Origin: Achromobacter xylosoxidans A8
GTDB lineage: Bacteria; Pseudomonadota; Gammaproteobacteria; Burkholderiales; Burkholderiaceae_B
Length of the DNA stretch: 64,000 nt
NCBI RefSeq assembly: GCF_000165835.1
Contig: NC_014640.1
Span: 1,674,001-1,738,000 of the forward strand
Direction: 5' to 3'
Within the stretch, counting starts at the first letter, position 1. Each line of letters starts with the position of its first letter. The position numbers were made by a program, and so were the translations under genes. Positions 52,049 through 61,426 of the stretch are shown here, piece after piece. The notes beneath the pieces were generated by a model. It worked only from the letters and a program-made list of their open reading frames with translations. It was not told the origin of the DNA and made no database searches.

Positions 52049-52462
52049 ATGTCCGACACCGCTGCCAAGCCACGTCCGCAGTTTCGCAATATTGGTATTG
52101 CGCAACTCGCCAGCTACCGCCTGCCCCTGGCCGGCAAGCTGTCCATTCTGCACCGCGTCAGCGGCGCGCTGCTGTTCCTCTGTCTTCCCTTGGTCATCCT
52201 GCCGCTGTTCGCGGCCAGCGTGGCCGCGCCGCAGACGTTCGCAGCCGTGGCCGCGTACGCTGGCAACCCGATAGTCAAGCTTGTCTTCCTGGTCCTGATC
52301 TGGGGCTACCTGCACCACTTCTGTGCCGGCATCCGCTACCTGCTGCTGGATCTGCACATCGGCATCGACAAACTGTCGGCCAAGAAGAGCGCCGGCGTGG
52401 TTTTCGGGGTGAGCCTGGCGCTGACCTTGGTGTTCGCTCTCAAACTGTTCGGAGTGCTGTAA
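52049..52462 (+). CDS. sdhC: Succinate dehydrogenase cytochrome b556 subunit
   Basis: 137-residue inner-membrane anchor of complex II, three helices. Family motifs: RPQFRNIGIAQLASYRLPLAGKLSILHRVSG (the conserved Ser/Arg and the His following SIL) and WGYLHHFCAGIRYLLLD with the heme-b histidine. Binds ubiquinone together with SdhD. ATG 52049 with a GAGG site. Ends TAATG, sharing one base with the sdhD start, so the two are translationally coupled. The 121-base region upstream has no sure promoter. Confidence 0.93.
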   Translation: MSDTAAKPRPQFRNIGIAQLASYRLPLAGKLSILHRVSGALLFLCLPLVILPLFAASVAAPQTFAAVAAYAGNPIVKLVFLVLIWGYLHHFCAGIRYLLLDLHIGIDKLSAKKSAGVVFGVSLALTLVFALKLFGVL

Positions 52463-52845
52463 TGGCCGACGTCAAAAACTACGGACCCAAGCGTCTGGTC
52501 GTGGGCGCCCACTACGGCGTCATGGATTTCATCATCCAGCGCATCACCGCCGTCATCATGGCCGTGTACACGCTGGTGCTGCTCATCGGCATCCTGATGA
52601 TGCCGGCCTTCACGTACGAACACTGGACCGCACTGTTCAATTTCTACGTGGGCGTTCTTCCGGTTGGCCAGATCCTGGCCACCCTTGCATTCATTGCGCT
52701 GGCCTGGCATGCCTGGATTGGTGTGCGCGACATCTGGATGGACTACGTCAAGTCGGTGGGCGTGCGCCTGCTGCTGCAAGTGCTGACGATCCTCTGGCTG
52801 GTCGGTTCGGTCGTTTACTTCGCGCAAATCCTCTGGAGCATTTAA
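52462..52845 (+). CDS. sdhD: Succinate dehydrogenase membrane anchor subunit
   Basis: 127-residue second membrane anchor of complex II: three helices, the N-terminal YGPKRLVVGAHYGVMDFIIQR, with the quinone-site region RITAVIMAVYTL and the heme/quinone segment WHAWIGVRDIWMDYVKS (Asp and Tyr typical of SdhD). Overlaps sdhC by one base; sdhA begins 3 bases after its stop. Its N-terminus is cytoplasmic. Confidence 0.92.
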   Translation: MADVKNYGPKRLVVGAHYGVMDFIIQRITAVIMAVYTLVLLIGILMMPAFTYEHWTALFNFYVGVLPVGQILATLAFIALAWHAWIGVRDIWMDYVKSVGVRLLLQVLTILWLVGSVVYFAQILWSI

Positions 52846-52848
52846 GCC

Positions 52849-54627
52849 GTGGTCTCTGTCATGAAATCCCTGCCGCGCCGCCAGTTTGATGTGGTGGTCG
52901 TTGGCGCCGGCGGAGCCGGCATGCGTTGTTCGCTGCAATTGGCCCAGGCGGGCCTGTCCGTTGCAGTGCTGTCCAAGGTGTTCCCCACGCGTTCGCACAC
53001 CGTTGCCGCGCAAGGCGGCGTGAGCGCTTCGCTGGGCAACATGAGCGAAGACAACTGGTACTGGCACATGTACGACACCGTCAAGGGTTCGGACTGGCTG
53101 GGCGACCAGGACGCCATCGAATTCATGTGCCGCGAAGCGCCGAACGCCGTGTACGAGCTCGAACACTTCGGCATGCCGTTCGACCGCAACCCCGACGGCA
53201 CCATCTACCAGCGTCCGTTCGGCGGCCACACCGCCAACTTCGGTGAAAAGCCGGTCCAGCGCGCCTGTGCCGCTGCCGACCGCACCGGCCACGCGCTGCT
53301 GCACACCCTATACCAGCGCAACGTCGCCGCGCGCACCCAGTTCTTCGTCGAATGGATGGCGCTGGACCTGCTGCGCAACGAAGCGGGCGACGTCGTGGGC
53401 GTGACCGCCCTCGAAATGGAAACGGGCGAAATCTACATCCTGGAAGCCAAGACCACGGTGCTGGCCACCGGCGGCGCCGGCCGCATCTGGGCCGCTTCCA
53501 CCAACGCCTTCATCAACACCGGTGACGGCCTGGGCATGGCCGCCCGCGCGGGCATCCCGCTGCAGGACATGGAATTCTGGCAATTCCACCCGACCGGCGT
53601 GGCCGGCGCCGGCGTGCTGATCACGGAAGGCGTGCGCGGCGAAGGCGGCATCCTGCTGAACAAGGATGGCGAACGCTTCATGGAGCGCTATGCGCCCACG
53701 CTGAAGGACCTGGCTCCGCGTGACTTCGTGTCGCGCTCGATGGACCAGGAAATCAAGGAAGGTCGCGGCTGCGGTCCGGACGGCAGCTACGTGGTCCTCA
53801 AGCTGGATCACCTGGGCGCCGACGTCATCAACAAGCGCCTGCCCTCGATCCGCGAAATCGCCATCAAGTTCGGCAACGTGGACCCGATCAAGGAACCGAT
53901 CCCCGTCGTTCCTACCATCCACTACCAGATGGGCGGCATTCCGGCCAACTACCACGGCCAGGTGTTGTCGCGCGAAAATGGCGAAAACAAGGTCGTCAAC
54001 GGCCTGTACGCCATCGGCGAATGCGCCGCGGTGTCGGTGCACGGCGCCAACCGCCTGGGCACCAACTCGCTGCTGGACCTGATCGTGTTCGGCCGCGCCA
54101 CCGGCAACCACATCGTCAATTCGCATCCGGAACGCCAGCACGCGCACCAGCCCGTGCCGCAGCAAGCCGTCGAATTCTCGCTGGACCGCGTCAACAAGCT
54201 GGAATCGCGCACCTCGGGCGAAAAGACCCAGGACATCGGCAATGCCATCCGCTTCTCGATGCAGCGCCACTGCGGCGTGTTCCGCACGCTGGAACTGCTG
54301 AACGAAGGCGTGACCCAGATCGAAGATCTGGCCAAGCAAGCCGACAATATCTACTTCAAGGACAAGTCCAAGGTGTTCAACACCGCGCGCGTCGAGGCGC
54401 TGGAAATGGCGAACATGACGGAAGTGGCCCGCGCCACCATCAAGTCGGCCGCCGCCCGCACCGAAAGCCGCGGCGCGCACGCGCTGGACGACCACCCGAC
54501 GCGCGACGACGAAAACTGGCTGAAGCACACGCTGTGGTACTCCGAAGGCAGCCGCCTGGATTACAAGCCCGTGCAGATGAAGCCGCTGACGGTCGAGTCC
54601 TTCCCGCCCAAGGCGCGTACCTTCTAA
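52849..54627 (+). CDS. sdhA: Succinate dehydrogenase flavoprotein subunit
   Basis: 592-residue catalytic flavoprotein of complex II (EC 1.3.5.1), oxidising succinate to fumarate on the cytoplasmic face. FAD site VVVVGAGGAGMRCSLQLAQ; covalent flavin histidine in TRSHTVAAQGG; active-site HPTGV (as QFHPTGVAGAG) and RGEGG; the NRLGTNSLLDL C-terminal capping motif. GTG 52849 gives this length; ATG 52861 (MKSLPRRQ) is an equally plausible start, since GGAG lies 12 bases before the GTG. SdhE, which installs the FAD, is encoded downstream. Confidence 0.96.
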   Translation: MVSVMKSLPRRQFDVVVVGAGGAGMRCSLQLAQAGLSVAVLSKVFPTRSHTVAAQGGVSASLGNMSEDNWYWHMYDTVKGSDWLGDQDAIEFMCREAPNAVYELEHFGMPFDRNPDGTIYQRPFGGHTANFGEKPVQRACAAADRTGHALLHTLYQRNVAARTQFFVEWMALDLLRNEAGDVVGVTALEMETGEIYILEAKTTVLATGGAGRIWAASTNAFINTGDGLGMAARAGIPLQDMEFWQFHPTGVAGAGVLITEGVRGEGGILLNKDGERFMERYAPTLKDLAPRDFVSRSMDQEIKEGRGCGPDGSYVVLKLDHLGADVINKRLPSIREIAIKFGNVDPIKEPIPVVPTIHYQMGGIPANYHGQVLSRENGENKVVNGLYAIGECAAVSVHGANRLGTNSLLDLIVFGRATGNHIVNSHPERQHAHQPVPQQAVEFSLDRVNKLESRTSGEKTQDIGNAIRFSMQRHCGVFRTLELLNEGVTQIEDLAKQADNIYFKDKSKVFNTARVEALEMANMTEVARATIKSAAARTESRGAHALDDHPTRDDENWLKHTLWYSEGSRLDYKPVQMKPLTVESFPPKARTF

Positions 54628-54645
54628 GTCCGGATTGAGCCCACT

Positions 54646-55362
54646 ATGAGCAACAAGAGAATCGTCAAGTTCGAAATCTACCGCTACGATCCGGACAAGG
54701 ACGAGCGCCCGTACATGCAGAAGCTGGAAGTCGAACTCCAGCCGACCGACAAGATGCTGCTCGATGCGCTGGTGCGCATCAAGAACGACGTCGATGACAG
54801 CCTGGCCCTGCGCCGCTCGTGCCGTGAAGGCGTGTGCGGTTCGGACGCCATGAACATCAACGGCAAGAACGGTCTGGCGTGCACCACCAACCTGCGCGAA
54901 CTGAAGGAACCCATCGTTCTGCGTCCGCTGCCGGGCCTGCCCGTCATCCGCGACCTGATCGTGGACATGACGCACTTCTTCAACCAGTACCACTCGATCC
55001 GCCCGTACCTCATCAACGACACGCCGCCGCCCGAAAAAGAGCGTCTGCAGTCGCCCGAGGCGCGCGAAGAGCTGGATGGCCTGTACGAGTGCATTCTGTG
55101 CGCGTGCTGTTCCACTTCCTGCCCGTCGTTCTGGTGGAACCCGGACAAGTTCGTCGGCCCGGCCGGCCTGCTGCAAGCCTACCGCTTCATCGCCGACAGC
55201 CGCGACGAAGCCACGGGCAGCCGTCTGGACAACCTGGAAGATCCGTACCGCCTGTTCCGTTGCCACACCATCATGAATTGCGTCGACGTCTGTCCCAAGG
55301 GACTGAACCCGACCAAGGCGATCGGCAAGATCAAGGAACTGATGGTTCGCCGCACGGTCTAG
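54646..55362 (+). CDS. sdhB: Succinate dehydrogenase iron-sulfur subunit
   Basis: 238-residue electron relay of complex II. Three cluster motifs are visible: 2Fe-2S in [16 protein letters not shown] with later CTT, 4Fe-4S in [17 protein letters not shown], and 3Fe-4S in [20 protein letters not shown] 54646, 18 bases after sdhA. It ends the complex II genes; a 133-base structured region follows, before sdhE. Confidence 0.96.
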   Translation: MSNKRIVKFEIYRYDPDKDERPYMQKLEVELQPTDKMLLDALVRIKNDVDDSLALRRSCREGVCGSDAMNINGKNGLACTTNLRELKEPIVLRPLPGLPVIRDLIVDMTHFFNQYHSIRPYLINDTPPPEKERLQSPEAREELDGLYECILCACCSTSCPSFWWNPDKFVGPAGLLQAYRFIADSRDEATGSRLDNLEDPYRLFRCHTIMNCVDVCPKGLNPTKAIGKIKELMVRRTV

Positions 55363-55378
55363 TTTTGAACAAGCGTAT

Positions 55379-55482
55379 TTTTGCCTCCGGCGGCGTTATT
55401 GCCGCCGGGCTGTCCCAAGGCAAAAACGTCCCCTCGGGGACAGCAAACCCGCGTAGCGGGTGCGGCGCCGGGGCTTTTTTTA
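55379..55482 (+). promoter_or_regulatory. Chain of hairpins and a T7 run between sdhB and sdhE: attenuator-like region
   Basis: Outer stem TTTTTGCCT/AGGCAAAAA (55379-55387 with 55419-55427) encloses the inner stem CCGGCGGC/GCCGCCGG (55388-55395 with 55402-55409). Then GTCCCC/GGGGAC (55429-55434 with 55437-55442) and ACCCGC/GCGGGT (55448-55453 with 55457-55462), and a GGGGC-T7 run (55471-55482). CTGTCCC at 55411-55417 can instead pair with GGGACAG at 55438-55444, which is exclusive with the third stem. A conditional terminator between sdhCDAB and sdhE-gltA is plausible. Confidence 0.5.
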
Positions 55483-55495
55483 GGTGTATGGAAAG

Positions 55496-55756
55496 ATGAG
55501 CAAGCTAACTGAATTGGAGCGGGCGCGTTTGCGTTGGCGGGCGCGCCGCGGTTTGCTCGAAAACGACTTGATCATCACCCGGTATCTGGATGCCCACGAG
55601 GCTGAGCTTACCGATGATGACGTGGCGGCATTGACGCAGCTTTTCGAGATGGGAGACAACGACCTTCTCGATCTGCTGCTGGCCCGCAAAGAGCTTGAGG
55701 GCGCGCTGGACACGCCCAGGCTTCGGAGCATCATTGGCCAGATGCGCGCGCTCTGA
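55496..55756 (+). CDS. sdhE: FAD assembly factor SdhE
   Basis: 86-residue small cytoplasmic protein that attaches FAD covalently to SdhA. The diagnostic RGLLEND motif (RGxxE) is encoded near 55547-55567, within LRWRARRGLLENDLIITRYL, and LTQLFEMGDNDLLDLLL is also typical. ATG 55496 starts the conserved region; an upstream ATG at 55484 is possible. It lies between sdhB and gltA, the conserved arrangement, with a 19-base gap to gltA. Confidence 0.93.
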   Translation: MSKLTELERARLRWRARRGLLENDLIITRYLDAHEAELTDDDVAALTQLFEMGDNDLLDLLLARKELEGALDTPRLRSIIGQMRAL

Positions 55757-55775
55757 TTAATTGAGAGGAATGAAC

Positions 55776-57086
55776 ATGAACCTGTCTGACAAAAAAGCCA
55801 CTCTATCCTTCTCGGATGGCAGCGCCCCCATTGAGTTCCCTGTTTACAAGGGTACGGTTGGTCCGGATGTGATCGACATCCGCAAGCTGTACGGCCAGAC
55901 GGGCATGTTCACGTTTGACCCCGGCTTCATGTCCACCGCCGCCTGCGAATCGGGCATCACGTACATCGACGGCGACAAGGGCGAACTGCTGTACCGCGGC
56001 TACCCCATCGAGCAATTGGCCGTCAATTGCGACTTCATGGACATCTGCTACCTGATCCTGAACGGCGAACTGCCCAACAAGGACCAGAAGGCCGACTTCG
56101 ATTCGCAAGTGACCCATCACACGATGGTGAACGAGCAGCTGCACTTCTTCCTGCGCGGCTTCCGCCGCGACGCGCACCCGATGGCCGTCCTGACCGGCCT
56201 GGTCGGCGCGCTGTCCGCGTTCTACCACGACTCCACCGACATCACGAACCCGCAGCATCGCCACATCTCGGCCATCCGCCTGATCGCCAAGATGCCGACG
56301 CTGGTCGCGATGGCCTATAAGTACTCGCAAGGCCAGCCCTTCATCTACCCGCAGAACGACCTGTCCTACACGGGCAACTTCCTGCGCATGATGTTCGCCA
56401 CGCCGTGCGAAGACTACAAGGTCAACGAAGTCGTCGAGCGCGCGCTGGACCGCATCTTCATCCTGCACGCCGACCACGAGCAGAACGCTTCGACCTCGAC
56501 CGTGCGCCTGTGCGGCTCGTCGGGCACCAACCCGTTCGCCGCCATCTCGGCCGGCGTGGCTTGCCTGTGGGGCCCGGCTCACGGCGGCGCCAACGAAGCT
56601 TGCCTGCAGATGCTGGAAGAACTGCAAGCCAACGGCGGCATCGCCAAGGTCGGCGAGTTCATGGAGAAGGTCAAGGACAAGAACTCGGGCGTGCGCCTGA
56701 TGGGCTTTGGCCACCGCGTCTACAAGAACTACGACCCGCGCGCCAAGCTGATGCAGGAAACCTGCAAGGAAGTGCTCTCGGCCTTGGGCCTGGAAAACGA
56801 CCCGCTGTTCAAGCTGGCCATGGAACTGGAACGCATCGCCCTGTCGGATCCGTACTTCGTCCAGCGCAAGCTGTACCCGAACGTGGACTTCTACTCGGGT
56901 ATCGTCCAGCGCGCCATCGGCATCCCGACCTCGCTGTTCACGGCCATCTTCGCGCTGGCCCGCACGGTGGGCTGGATCGCCCAGTGGAACGAAATGCTGT
57001 CGGATCCCGATTACAAGATCGGCCGTCCGCGCCAGCTGTTCACCGGTTCGGTCACGCGCGACGTGCCGCCGATGGACAAGCGTTGA
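55776..57086 (+). CDS. gltA: Citrate synthase
   Basis: 436-residue type II (hexameric, NADH-sensitive) citrate synthase condensing acetyl-CoA and oxaloacetate (EC 2.3.3.1). Catalytic His in [12 protein letters not shown], second His in [15 protein letters not shown] and catalytic Asp in [10 protein letters not shown]; the long N-terminal domain from [20 protein letters not shown] is the type II form. ATG 55776 has AGGA six bases upstream; ATG 55770 is too close to it. Terminator at 57112 ends the sdh-gltA transcript. Confidence 0.97.
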   Translation: MNLSDKKATLSFSDGSAPIEFPVYKGTVGPDVIDIRKLYGQTGMFTFDPGFMSTAACESGITYIDGDKGELLYRGYPIEQLAVNCDFMDICYLILNGELPNKDQKADFDSQVTHHTMVNEQLHFFLRGFRRDAHPMAVLTGLVGALSAFYHDSTDITNPQHRHISAIRLIAKMPTLVAMAYKYSQGQPFIYPQNDLSYTGNFLRMMFATPCEDYKVNEVVERALDRIFILHADHEQNASTSTVRLCGSSGTNPFAAISAGVACLWGPAHGGANEACLQMLEELQANGGIAKVGEFMEKVKDKNSGVRLMGFGHRVYKNYDPRAKLMQETCKEVLSALGLENDPLFKLAMELERIALSDPYFVQRKLYPNVDFYSGIVQRAIGIPTSLFTAIFALARTVGWIAQWNEMLSDPDYKIGRPRQLFTGSVTRDVPPMDKR

Positions 57087-57111
57087 TACGCTGCTGCCTG
57101 GCTTGACCAAG

Positions 57112-57135
57112 AAACCGCCTTCGGGCGGTTTTTTG
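57112..57135 (+). terminator. Rho-independent terminator after gltA
   Basis: AAACCGCC (57112-57119) and GGCGGTTT (57124-57131) pair around a TTCG tetraloop and run into TTTTTT. It lies 25 bases after the gltA stop. Confidence 0.92.
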
Positions 57136-57215
57136 TTGCCGTTTGCCGTGCGAAGACGGGCGGGCGACCCGGTGTCTGAACTTGGCGTTTGGGTTTGGCG
57201 TTTATCATCCATGCC

Positions 57216-58325
57216 ATGATTCCCATAGCATTGCCTTCCGCCGGCTTCTACATCTTCGTTTCCCTGGGTTTTCTTGCGGGCCTGCTGCTGCTCGGCTGGG
57301 CCGTGGTCTTGGCGGTGAGCGCGGGCGCGCGCCGCACCGTACGCAAGTACTGGAAGACTTCCGCTCTGGCGTCGATCGTGCTGGCTGTGCCGTTCGCTTT
57401 CTATGCCTGGGTCCAGACGGTGGTCTGGCAGATCGAGCGGGAGGGCGCCCGTGCGGAGGCCGCCCGCAATATCACGCTGCAGGAAACCACCACGGTCGGC
57501 GGCATTGCCATGCCAGCGGGAACGCGACTGAAGCTGCAGGACGAAGGGCAACTGGAAACCTATCTCGAAGCGGAGTTTCCACAGCCTGTGGCCATGTACG
57601 GGGTACTGGCGTCGAGCGCCCGGCGCTATCTCAACACCGATTACGACAACGAAACCTACGCCTTGCTGCGCCGCTACCCGCGCAATGTGATCCTGCGCGG
57701 CGCGGGTAGCCAGGCGGTGCAGGGTTGGCAGTGCGACGCCACACAGGACATTGAATTCGAGGTGGCGAGCGACGGCGCCATGAAGGCGTTCGACAAGTGC
57801 GTGCTGGGCCCGGGCAACCGGGTCGAGACCGTGGACCTTGCGCCGGGTTCCATCGTCTACGGCTCGAGTGGCACCGTCTACACCGATGGATCGCGCGATC
57901 CGGATCGCTGGCGCATCGAGGTCAAGAACCCGGTGGCGGTCAAGATATTCGGGCTGCCTTTGAGCGAGCCCCGGCTGTACCTCGACGAGGCGCGGCGCCT
58001 GTTGCGGGTCAGCGACGCGGAACTGGCCTGCCCGACGCGGTTCGGCGGCGTGAGCTATGCCGCAGGCACCCAGGTCAAGTCGGCGCGGCGCGGCCGCGGC
58101 GATGCGCGCGAGCCGTATCCGGGCGTGTTGGTGCTGAGTCCCTGGGACGGCGAAGTTGCCCGGCGTGACGGTCAGGCCGACGTGCCCGAGGGCATGTCGG
58201 TCATGCAGACGCTGGCCGGCGAGGTCGTGGACGTGCTCAAGAACGACGAGGCGGGCGTGTTCCACTTCGCCACCATCATCGTGGGCGACGAGGAGCCGCA
58301 GCCCAGCCGCGCGGCCTGCCCCTGA
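57216..58325 (+). CDS. Membrane-anchored periplasmic protein of unknown function
   Basis: 369 residues with two N-terminal membrane helices (FYIFVSLGFLAGLLLLGW and SALASIVLAVPFAFYAW), then a large periplasmic domain (about 80-369) with pairs of cysteines (QGWQCDATQD and DKCVLG; ELACPT). Much of it looks beta-rich with turns such as GSIVYGSSGTVYTDGS, perhaps a repeated beta-solenoid or sandwich. No family recognised. ATG 57216 is the most likely start; no clear ribosome-binding site. A TTG further upstream (57189) is possible. Faces the DUF2214 gene with a short convergent gap. Confidence 0.65.
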   Translation: MIPIALPSAGFYIFVSLGFLAGLLLLGWAVVLAVSAGARRTVRKYWKTSALASIVLAVPFAFYAWVQTVVWQIEREGARAEAARNITLQETTTVGGIAMPAGTRLKLQDEGQLETYLEAEFPQPVAMYGVLASSARRYLNTDYDNETYALLRRYPRNVILRGAGSQAVQGWQCDATQDIEFEVASDGAMKAFDKCVLGPGNRVETVDLAPGSIVYGSSGTVYTDGSRDPDRWRIEVKNPVAVKIFGLPLSEPRLYLDEARRLLRVSDAELACPTRFGGVSYAAGTQVKSARRGRGDAREPYPGVLVLSPWDGEVARRDGQADVPEGMSVMQTLAGEVVDVLKNDEAGVFHFATIIVGDEEPQPSRAACP

Positions 58326-58333
58326 ACCACGCA

Positions 58334-58351
58334 GCAGGCCGGGGAGCCTGC
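58334..58351. terminator. Small hairpin between convergent genes
   Basis: GCAGGC (58334-58339) and GCCTGC (58346-58351) pair around CGGGGA in the 27-base gap between the two genes. Weak: no U-run on either side. Confidence 0.35.
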
Positions 58352-58352
58352 C

Positions 58353-58805
58353 TTATGCGCCGATGCCGCGCGCCATCAGCACGGCGAACAGTGGCAGGAA
58401 GATGAACAGGTGCGATTCGATCATGACCCAGCGGCGAGCGCGCTTGATGTCGGCCGCGGCGGGCAAGAAGCCCGGCTGCTGGCGGGATTGCTTGGCCCAG
58501 CGCAGGAATGTCATCGTAGGCGCGATCGAACAGAGGCCGATGATGACGAAGAGCGTGATCTTGGCGTGGAACCAGGGATTGCTCATGTAGAACGCGGCGC
58601 CCTTGATGCCCAGCGTCAGGCGCAGCACGCCGGTGACAAGCACGACCACGGCGCTCAGCGCATAGAGGCGGTCATAAATGACCAGGCGCTTGAGGCCGCT
58701 GGCGCTGAGATCGGGCCGCAGCAGCACGGCTTCGGCCGTCAGGACCACCACGAGCAGGAAAATGGCCAGGTAGTGAAACCAGGCATACAAAGCGTCGGCC
58801 AGCAT
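58353..58805 (-). CDS. DUF2214 family membrane protein
   Basis: 150-residue inner-membrane protein with about four helices: ADALYAWFHYLAIFLLVVVL (with the conserved His), AVLLRPDLSASGLKRLVIYDRLYALSA-type linker (key residues D and R), and GAAFYMSNPWFHAKITLFV. DUF2214 members look like small heme- or quinone-binding HemJ/CopD-like proteins, but no role is proven. ATG 58805 has GGAG six bases upstream. Monocistronic; maeB's terminator lies upstream at 58891. Confidence 0.83.
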   Translation of the reverse strand: MLADALYAWFHYLAIFLLVVVLTAEAVLLRPDLSASGLKRLVIYDRLYALSAVVVLVTGVLRLTLGIKGAAFYMSNPWFHAKITLFVIIGLCSIAPTMTFLRWAKQSRQQPGFLPAAADIKRARRWVMIESHLFIFLPLFAVLMARGIGA

Positions 58806-58890
58806 GTTGACTCCAGAAGACAAGGTCGAACTTGGTTTTTACCATCAGCGCGGGTAGGGCAGCTATCTTGGTGGCGGCCCCTCCGGAATG

Positions 58891-58915
58891 AAAAAGAGCG
58901 CCCCGAGGGGCGCTC
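58891..58915 (-). terminator. Rho-independent terminator after maeB
   Basis: GAGCGCCCC (58896-58904) and GGGGCGCTC (58907-58915) form a stem (about four unpaired bases in practice) followed on the minus strand by five U. It lies 24 bases after the maeB stop. Confidence 0.85.
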
Positions 58916-58938
58916 ATTGCCTTAGCGGCGGTCGCTTA

Positions 58939-61236
58939 TCAACGACGTTTCTTGGCGGCCTCGGCGGCTTCCTGCTGCGCGTCCACCACGGCCAGTGCCG
59001 TCATGTTGACGATGCGGCGCACGGTGGCGCTGGTGGTCAGGATGTGCACGGGGCGAGCCGCGCCCAGCAGGATCGGACCCATCGCGACGCCATTGCTGCC
59101 GGTCATCTTCAGCATGTTGTACGTGATGTTGCCGGTGTCCAGCGTGGGCATGACGAGCAAGTTGGCGCGGCCCTTGAGCGTGCTGTCCGGGTAGGCCAGG
59201 ACGCGGATCTTTTCCGACAGGGCGGCGTCGGCGTGCATTTCGCCGTCGACTTCCAGGTCGGGAGCGCGGTCCTGCACCATCTGGCGCGCGGCGGCCATCT
59301 TGCGCGAGGATTCTGTCACGCGGCTGCCGAAGTTGGAGTGCGACAGCAGGGCGATCTTCGGCACCACGCCAAAGCGCAGCATTTCGTCCGCGGCCTGGAT
59401 GGTGATGCTGGCGACTTCCTCGGCCGTGGGGTTCTCGTTGACGTGGGTGTCGGTGACGAACAGCGTCTGGTCGGGCAGCATCAGCACGTTCAGGGCGGCG
59501 TAGGTCTGGCCTTCCTTCTTGCCGATGATTTCATCGATGTACTTGAGCTGGTTGTCGTACTTGCTGGCCACGCCGCAAAGCAGCGCGTCGGCGTCGCCGC
59601 GGCGCAGCAGCATCGCGCCGATCAGCGTGTTGTGCTTGCGGATCATCGCCTTGGCGATGGCCGGCGTCACGCCTTCGCGGCCCTTCAGCTGGTAGTACGC
59701 AGCCCAGGTCTCGTTGAAGCGGCTGTCGTCTTCCGGATCGACGATCTCGAAGTCCTGGCCGGCGACCAGGCGCAGACCGAACTTCTTGATGCGCATCTCG
59801 ATGACGGCCGGGCGGCCGATCAGGATCGGGAACGCCAGCTTCTCATCGGCCACGGTCTGCACCGCGCGCAGCACGCGTTCGTCTTCGCCGTCAGCGTAGA
59901 TGACGCGCTTGGGCGCCTTCTTGGCCTGGGCGAACAGCGGACGCATCAGCTGGCCCGAGTGGTACACGAAGCCCATCAGTTTCTGGCGGTAGGCTTCGAT
60001 GTCCTCGATGGGACGGGCGGCCACGCCGGAGTCGGCGGCGGCTTGCGCCACGGCCGGCGCGATTTGGACGATCAGGCGCGGGTCGAAGGGCTTGGGAATG
60101 ATGTAGTCCGGGCCGAACGACAGTTCCTGGCCGGCGTAGGCGCGGGCCACTTCGTCGTTCTGTTCGGCTTGCGCCAGTTCGGCGATGGCCTTGACGCAAG
60201 CCAGCTTCATTTCTTCCGTGATGCGCGAGGCGCCGGCATCCATGGCGCCGCGGAAGATGAAGGGGAAGCACAGTACGTTGTTGACCTGGTTCGGGTAGTC
60301 CGAACGGCCGGTGGCGATGATGCAGTCCGGACGGGCGGCCTTGGCCACTTCGGGACGGATTTCCGGTTCCGGATTGGCCAGCGCCAGGATCAGCGGGCTG
60401 GCGGCCATGGTCTTGACCATGTCGGCGGTCAGCACGCCGGCGGTCGAGCAGCCCAGGAACACGTCGGCGCCGTTGACCACGTCGGCCAGCGTGCGCGCGT
60501 CGGTCTTCTGCGCGTAGCGCTTCTTGTTGGCCTCCATGTTTTCGTCGCGGCCGTCCCAGATCACGCCGCGCGAGTCCACCACGTAGATGTTCTCGCGCTT
60601 GACGCCCAGGTGGACCAGCAGGTCCAGGCAGGCGATGGCGGCGGCGCCGGCGCCCGAGCAGGCCAGCTTGACCTTGCCGATGTCCTTGCCCACGACCTTC
60701 AGGCCGTTCAGGATGGCGGCCGACGAAATGATGGCGGTGCCGTGCTGGTCGTCATGGAAGACGGGGATCTTCATGCGCTCGCGCAGCTTCTTCTCGATAT
60801 AGAAGCACTCGGGCGCCTTGATGTCCTCGAGGTTGACGCCGCCCAGGGTGGGCTCCAGCGCCGCGATGATGTCGACCAGCTTGTCGGGATCGTTCTCGGC
60901 CAGTTCGATGTCGAAGACGTCGATGCCGGCGAACTTCTTGAACAGGCAACCCTTGCCTTCCATCACGGGCTTGGCGGCCAGCGGGCCGATGTTGCCCAGG
61001 CCCAGCACGGCGGTGCCGTTGGTGATCACGCCCACCAGGTTGCCGCGCGAGGTGTACTTCGAGGCGGCGTCATCGCCTTGGTCGAAGATGGCCATGCAGG
61101 CGGCCGCCACGCCGGGGGAGTAGGCCAGGGACAGGTCGTCCTGGTTGGCCAGGGTCTTGGTCGGGGTGACCGAGATTTTGCCGGGGGTGGGGTAGGCGTG
61201 GTAGTCCAACGCCATTTTGGTGAGAGTTTCGTCCAT
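58939..61236 (-). CDS. maeB: NADP-dependent malic enzyme with phosphotransacetylase-like domain
   Basis: 765-residue MaeB-type enzyme: decarboxylates malate to pyruvate (EC 1.1.1.40). N-terminal malic enzyme domain (about 1-430) starts [20 protein letters not shown], with [18 protein letters not shown], catalytic Lys in the same run, metal site GIDVFDIEL and [11 protein letters not shown], and the Rossmann region [15 protein letters not shown]. The C-terminal ~330 residues are the phosphotransacetylase-like domain ([17 protein letters not shown] to [23 protein letters not shown]), which senses acetyl-CoA but is inactive as Pta in homologues. Links C4 acids to pyruvate and NADPH. 190 bases upstream is the AceE-like gene. 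Confidence 0.95.
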   Translation of the reverse strand: MDETLTKMALDYHAYPTPGKISVTPTKTLANQDDLSLAYSPGVAAACMAIFDQGDDAASKYTSRGNLVGVITNGTAVLGLGNIGPLAAKPVMEGKGCLFKKFAGIDVFDIELAENDPDKLVDIIAALEPTLGGVNLEDIKAPECFYIEKKLRERMKIPVFHDDQHGTAIISSAAILNGLKVVGKDIGKVKLACSGAGAAAIACLDLLVHLGVKRENIYVVDSRGVIWDGRDENMEANKKRYAQKTDARTLADVVNGADVFLGCSTAGVLTADMVKTMAASPLILALANPEPEIRPEVAKAARPDCIIATGRSDYPNQVNNVLCFPFIFRGAMDAGASRITEEMKLACVKAIAELAQAEQNDEVARAYAGQELSFGPDYIIPKPFDPRLIVQIAPAVAQAAADSGVAARPIEDIEAYRQKLMGFVYHSGQLMRPLFAQAKKAPKRVIYADGEDERVLRAVQTVADEKLAFPILIGRPAVIEMRIKKFGLRLVAGQDFEIVDPEDDSRFNETWAAYYQLKGREGVTPAIAKAMIRKHNTLIGAMLLRRGDADALLCGVASKYDNQLKYIDEIIGKKEGQTYAALNVLMLPDQTLFVTDTHVNENPTAEEVASITIQAADEMLRFGVVPKIALLSHSNFGSRVTESSRKMAAARQMVQDRAPDLEVDGEMHADAALSEKIRVLAYPDSTLKGRANLLVMPTLDTGNITYNMLKMTGSNGVAMGPILLGAARPVHILTTSATVRRIVNMTALAVVDAQQEAAEAAKKRR

Positions 61237-61286
61237 GGGATACAGGCCTTGAGGGCGCTAAATGGAAAGGAAATCGGATTGCAAAA

Positions 61287-61305
61287 GGCGGGCTCGCGGC
61301 CCGCC
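61287..61305. terminator. Hairpin between the AceE-like gene and maeB
   Basis: GGCGGGC (61287-61293) and GCCCGCC (61299-61305) form a 7-bp stem. The plus strand continues into GTATTTTTTT, the minus strand into UUUUGC. It could end the AceE-like transcript about 120 bases beyond its stop. The rest of the 190-base gap (61237-61426) shows no gene; maeB's promoter is presumably here. Confidence 0.6.
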
Positions 61306-61426
61306 GTATTTTTTTGGAAATGCTTGGGAACACCCGTATTTCAACAGAAAGCGCGGGTGCTTGGTTGTTGCGGTGCAGCGAATGGACGATTTTGCGCAAA
61401 ACCTCGCTGCATCGCGGATGGCAATC

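Noticed and set aside
55803..58265. An 820-codon open frame on the minus strand over gltA and the next gene
   Set aside because: Antisense to gltA, crosses a strong terminator and two unrelated genes.
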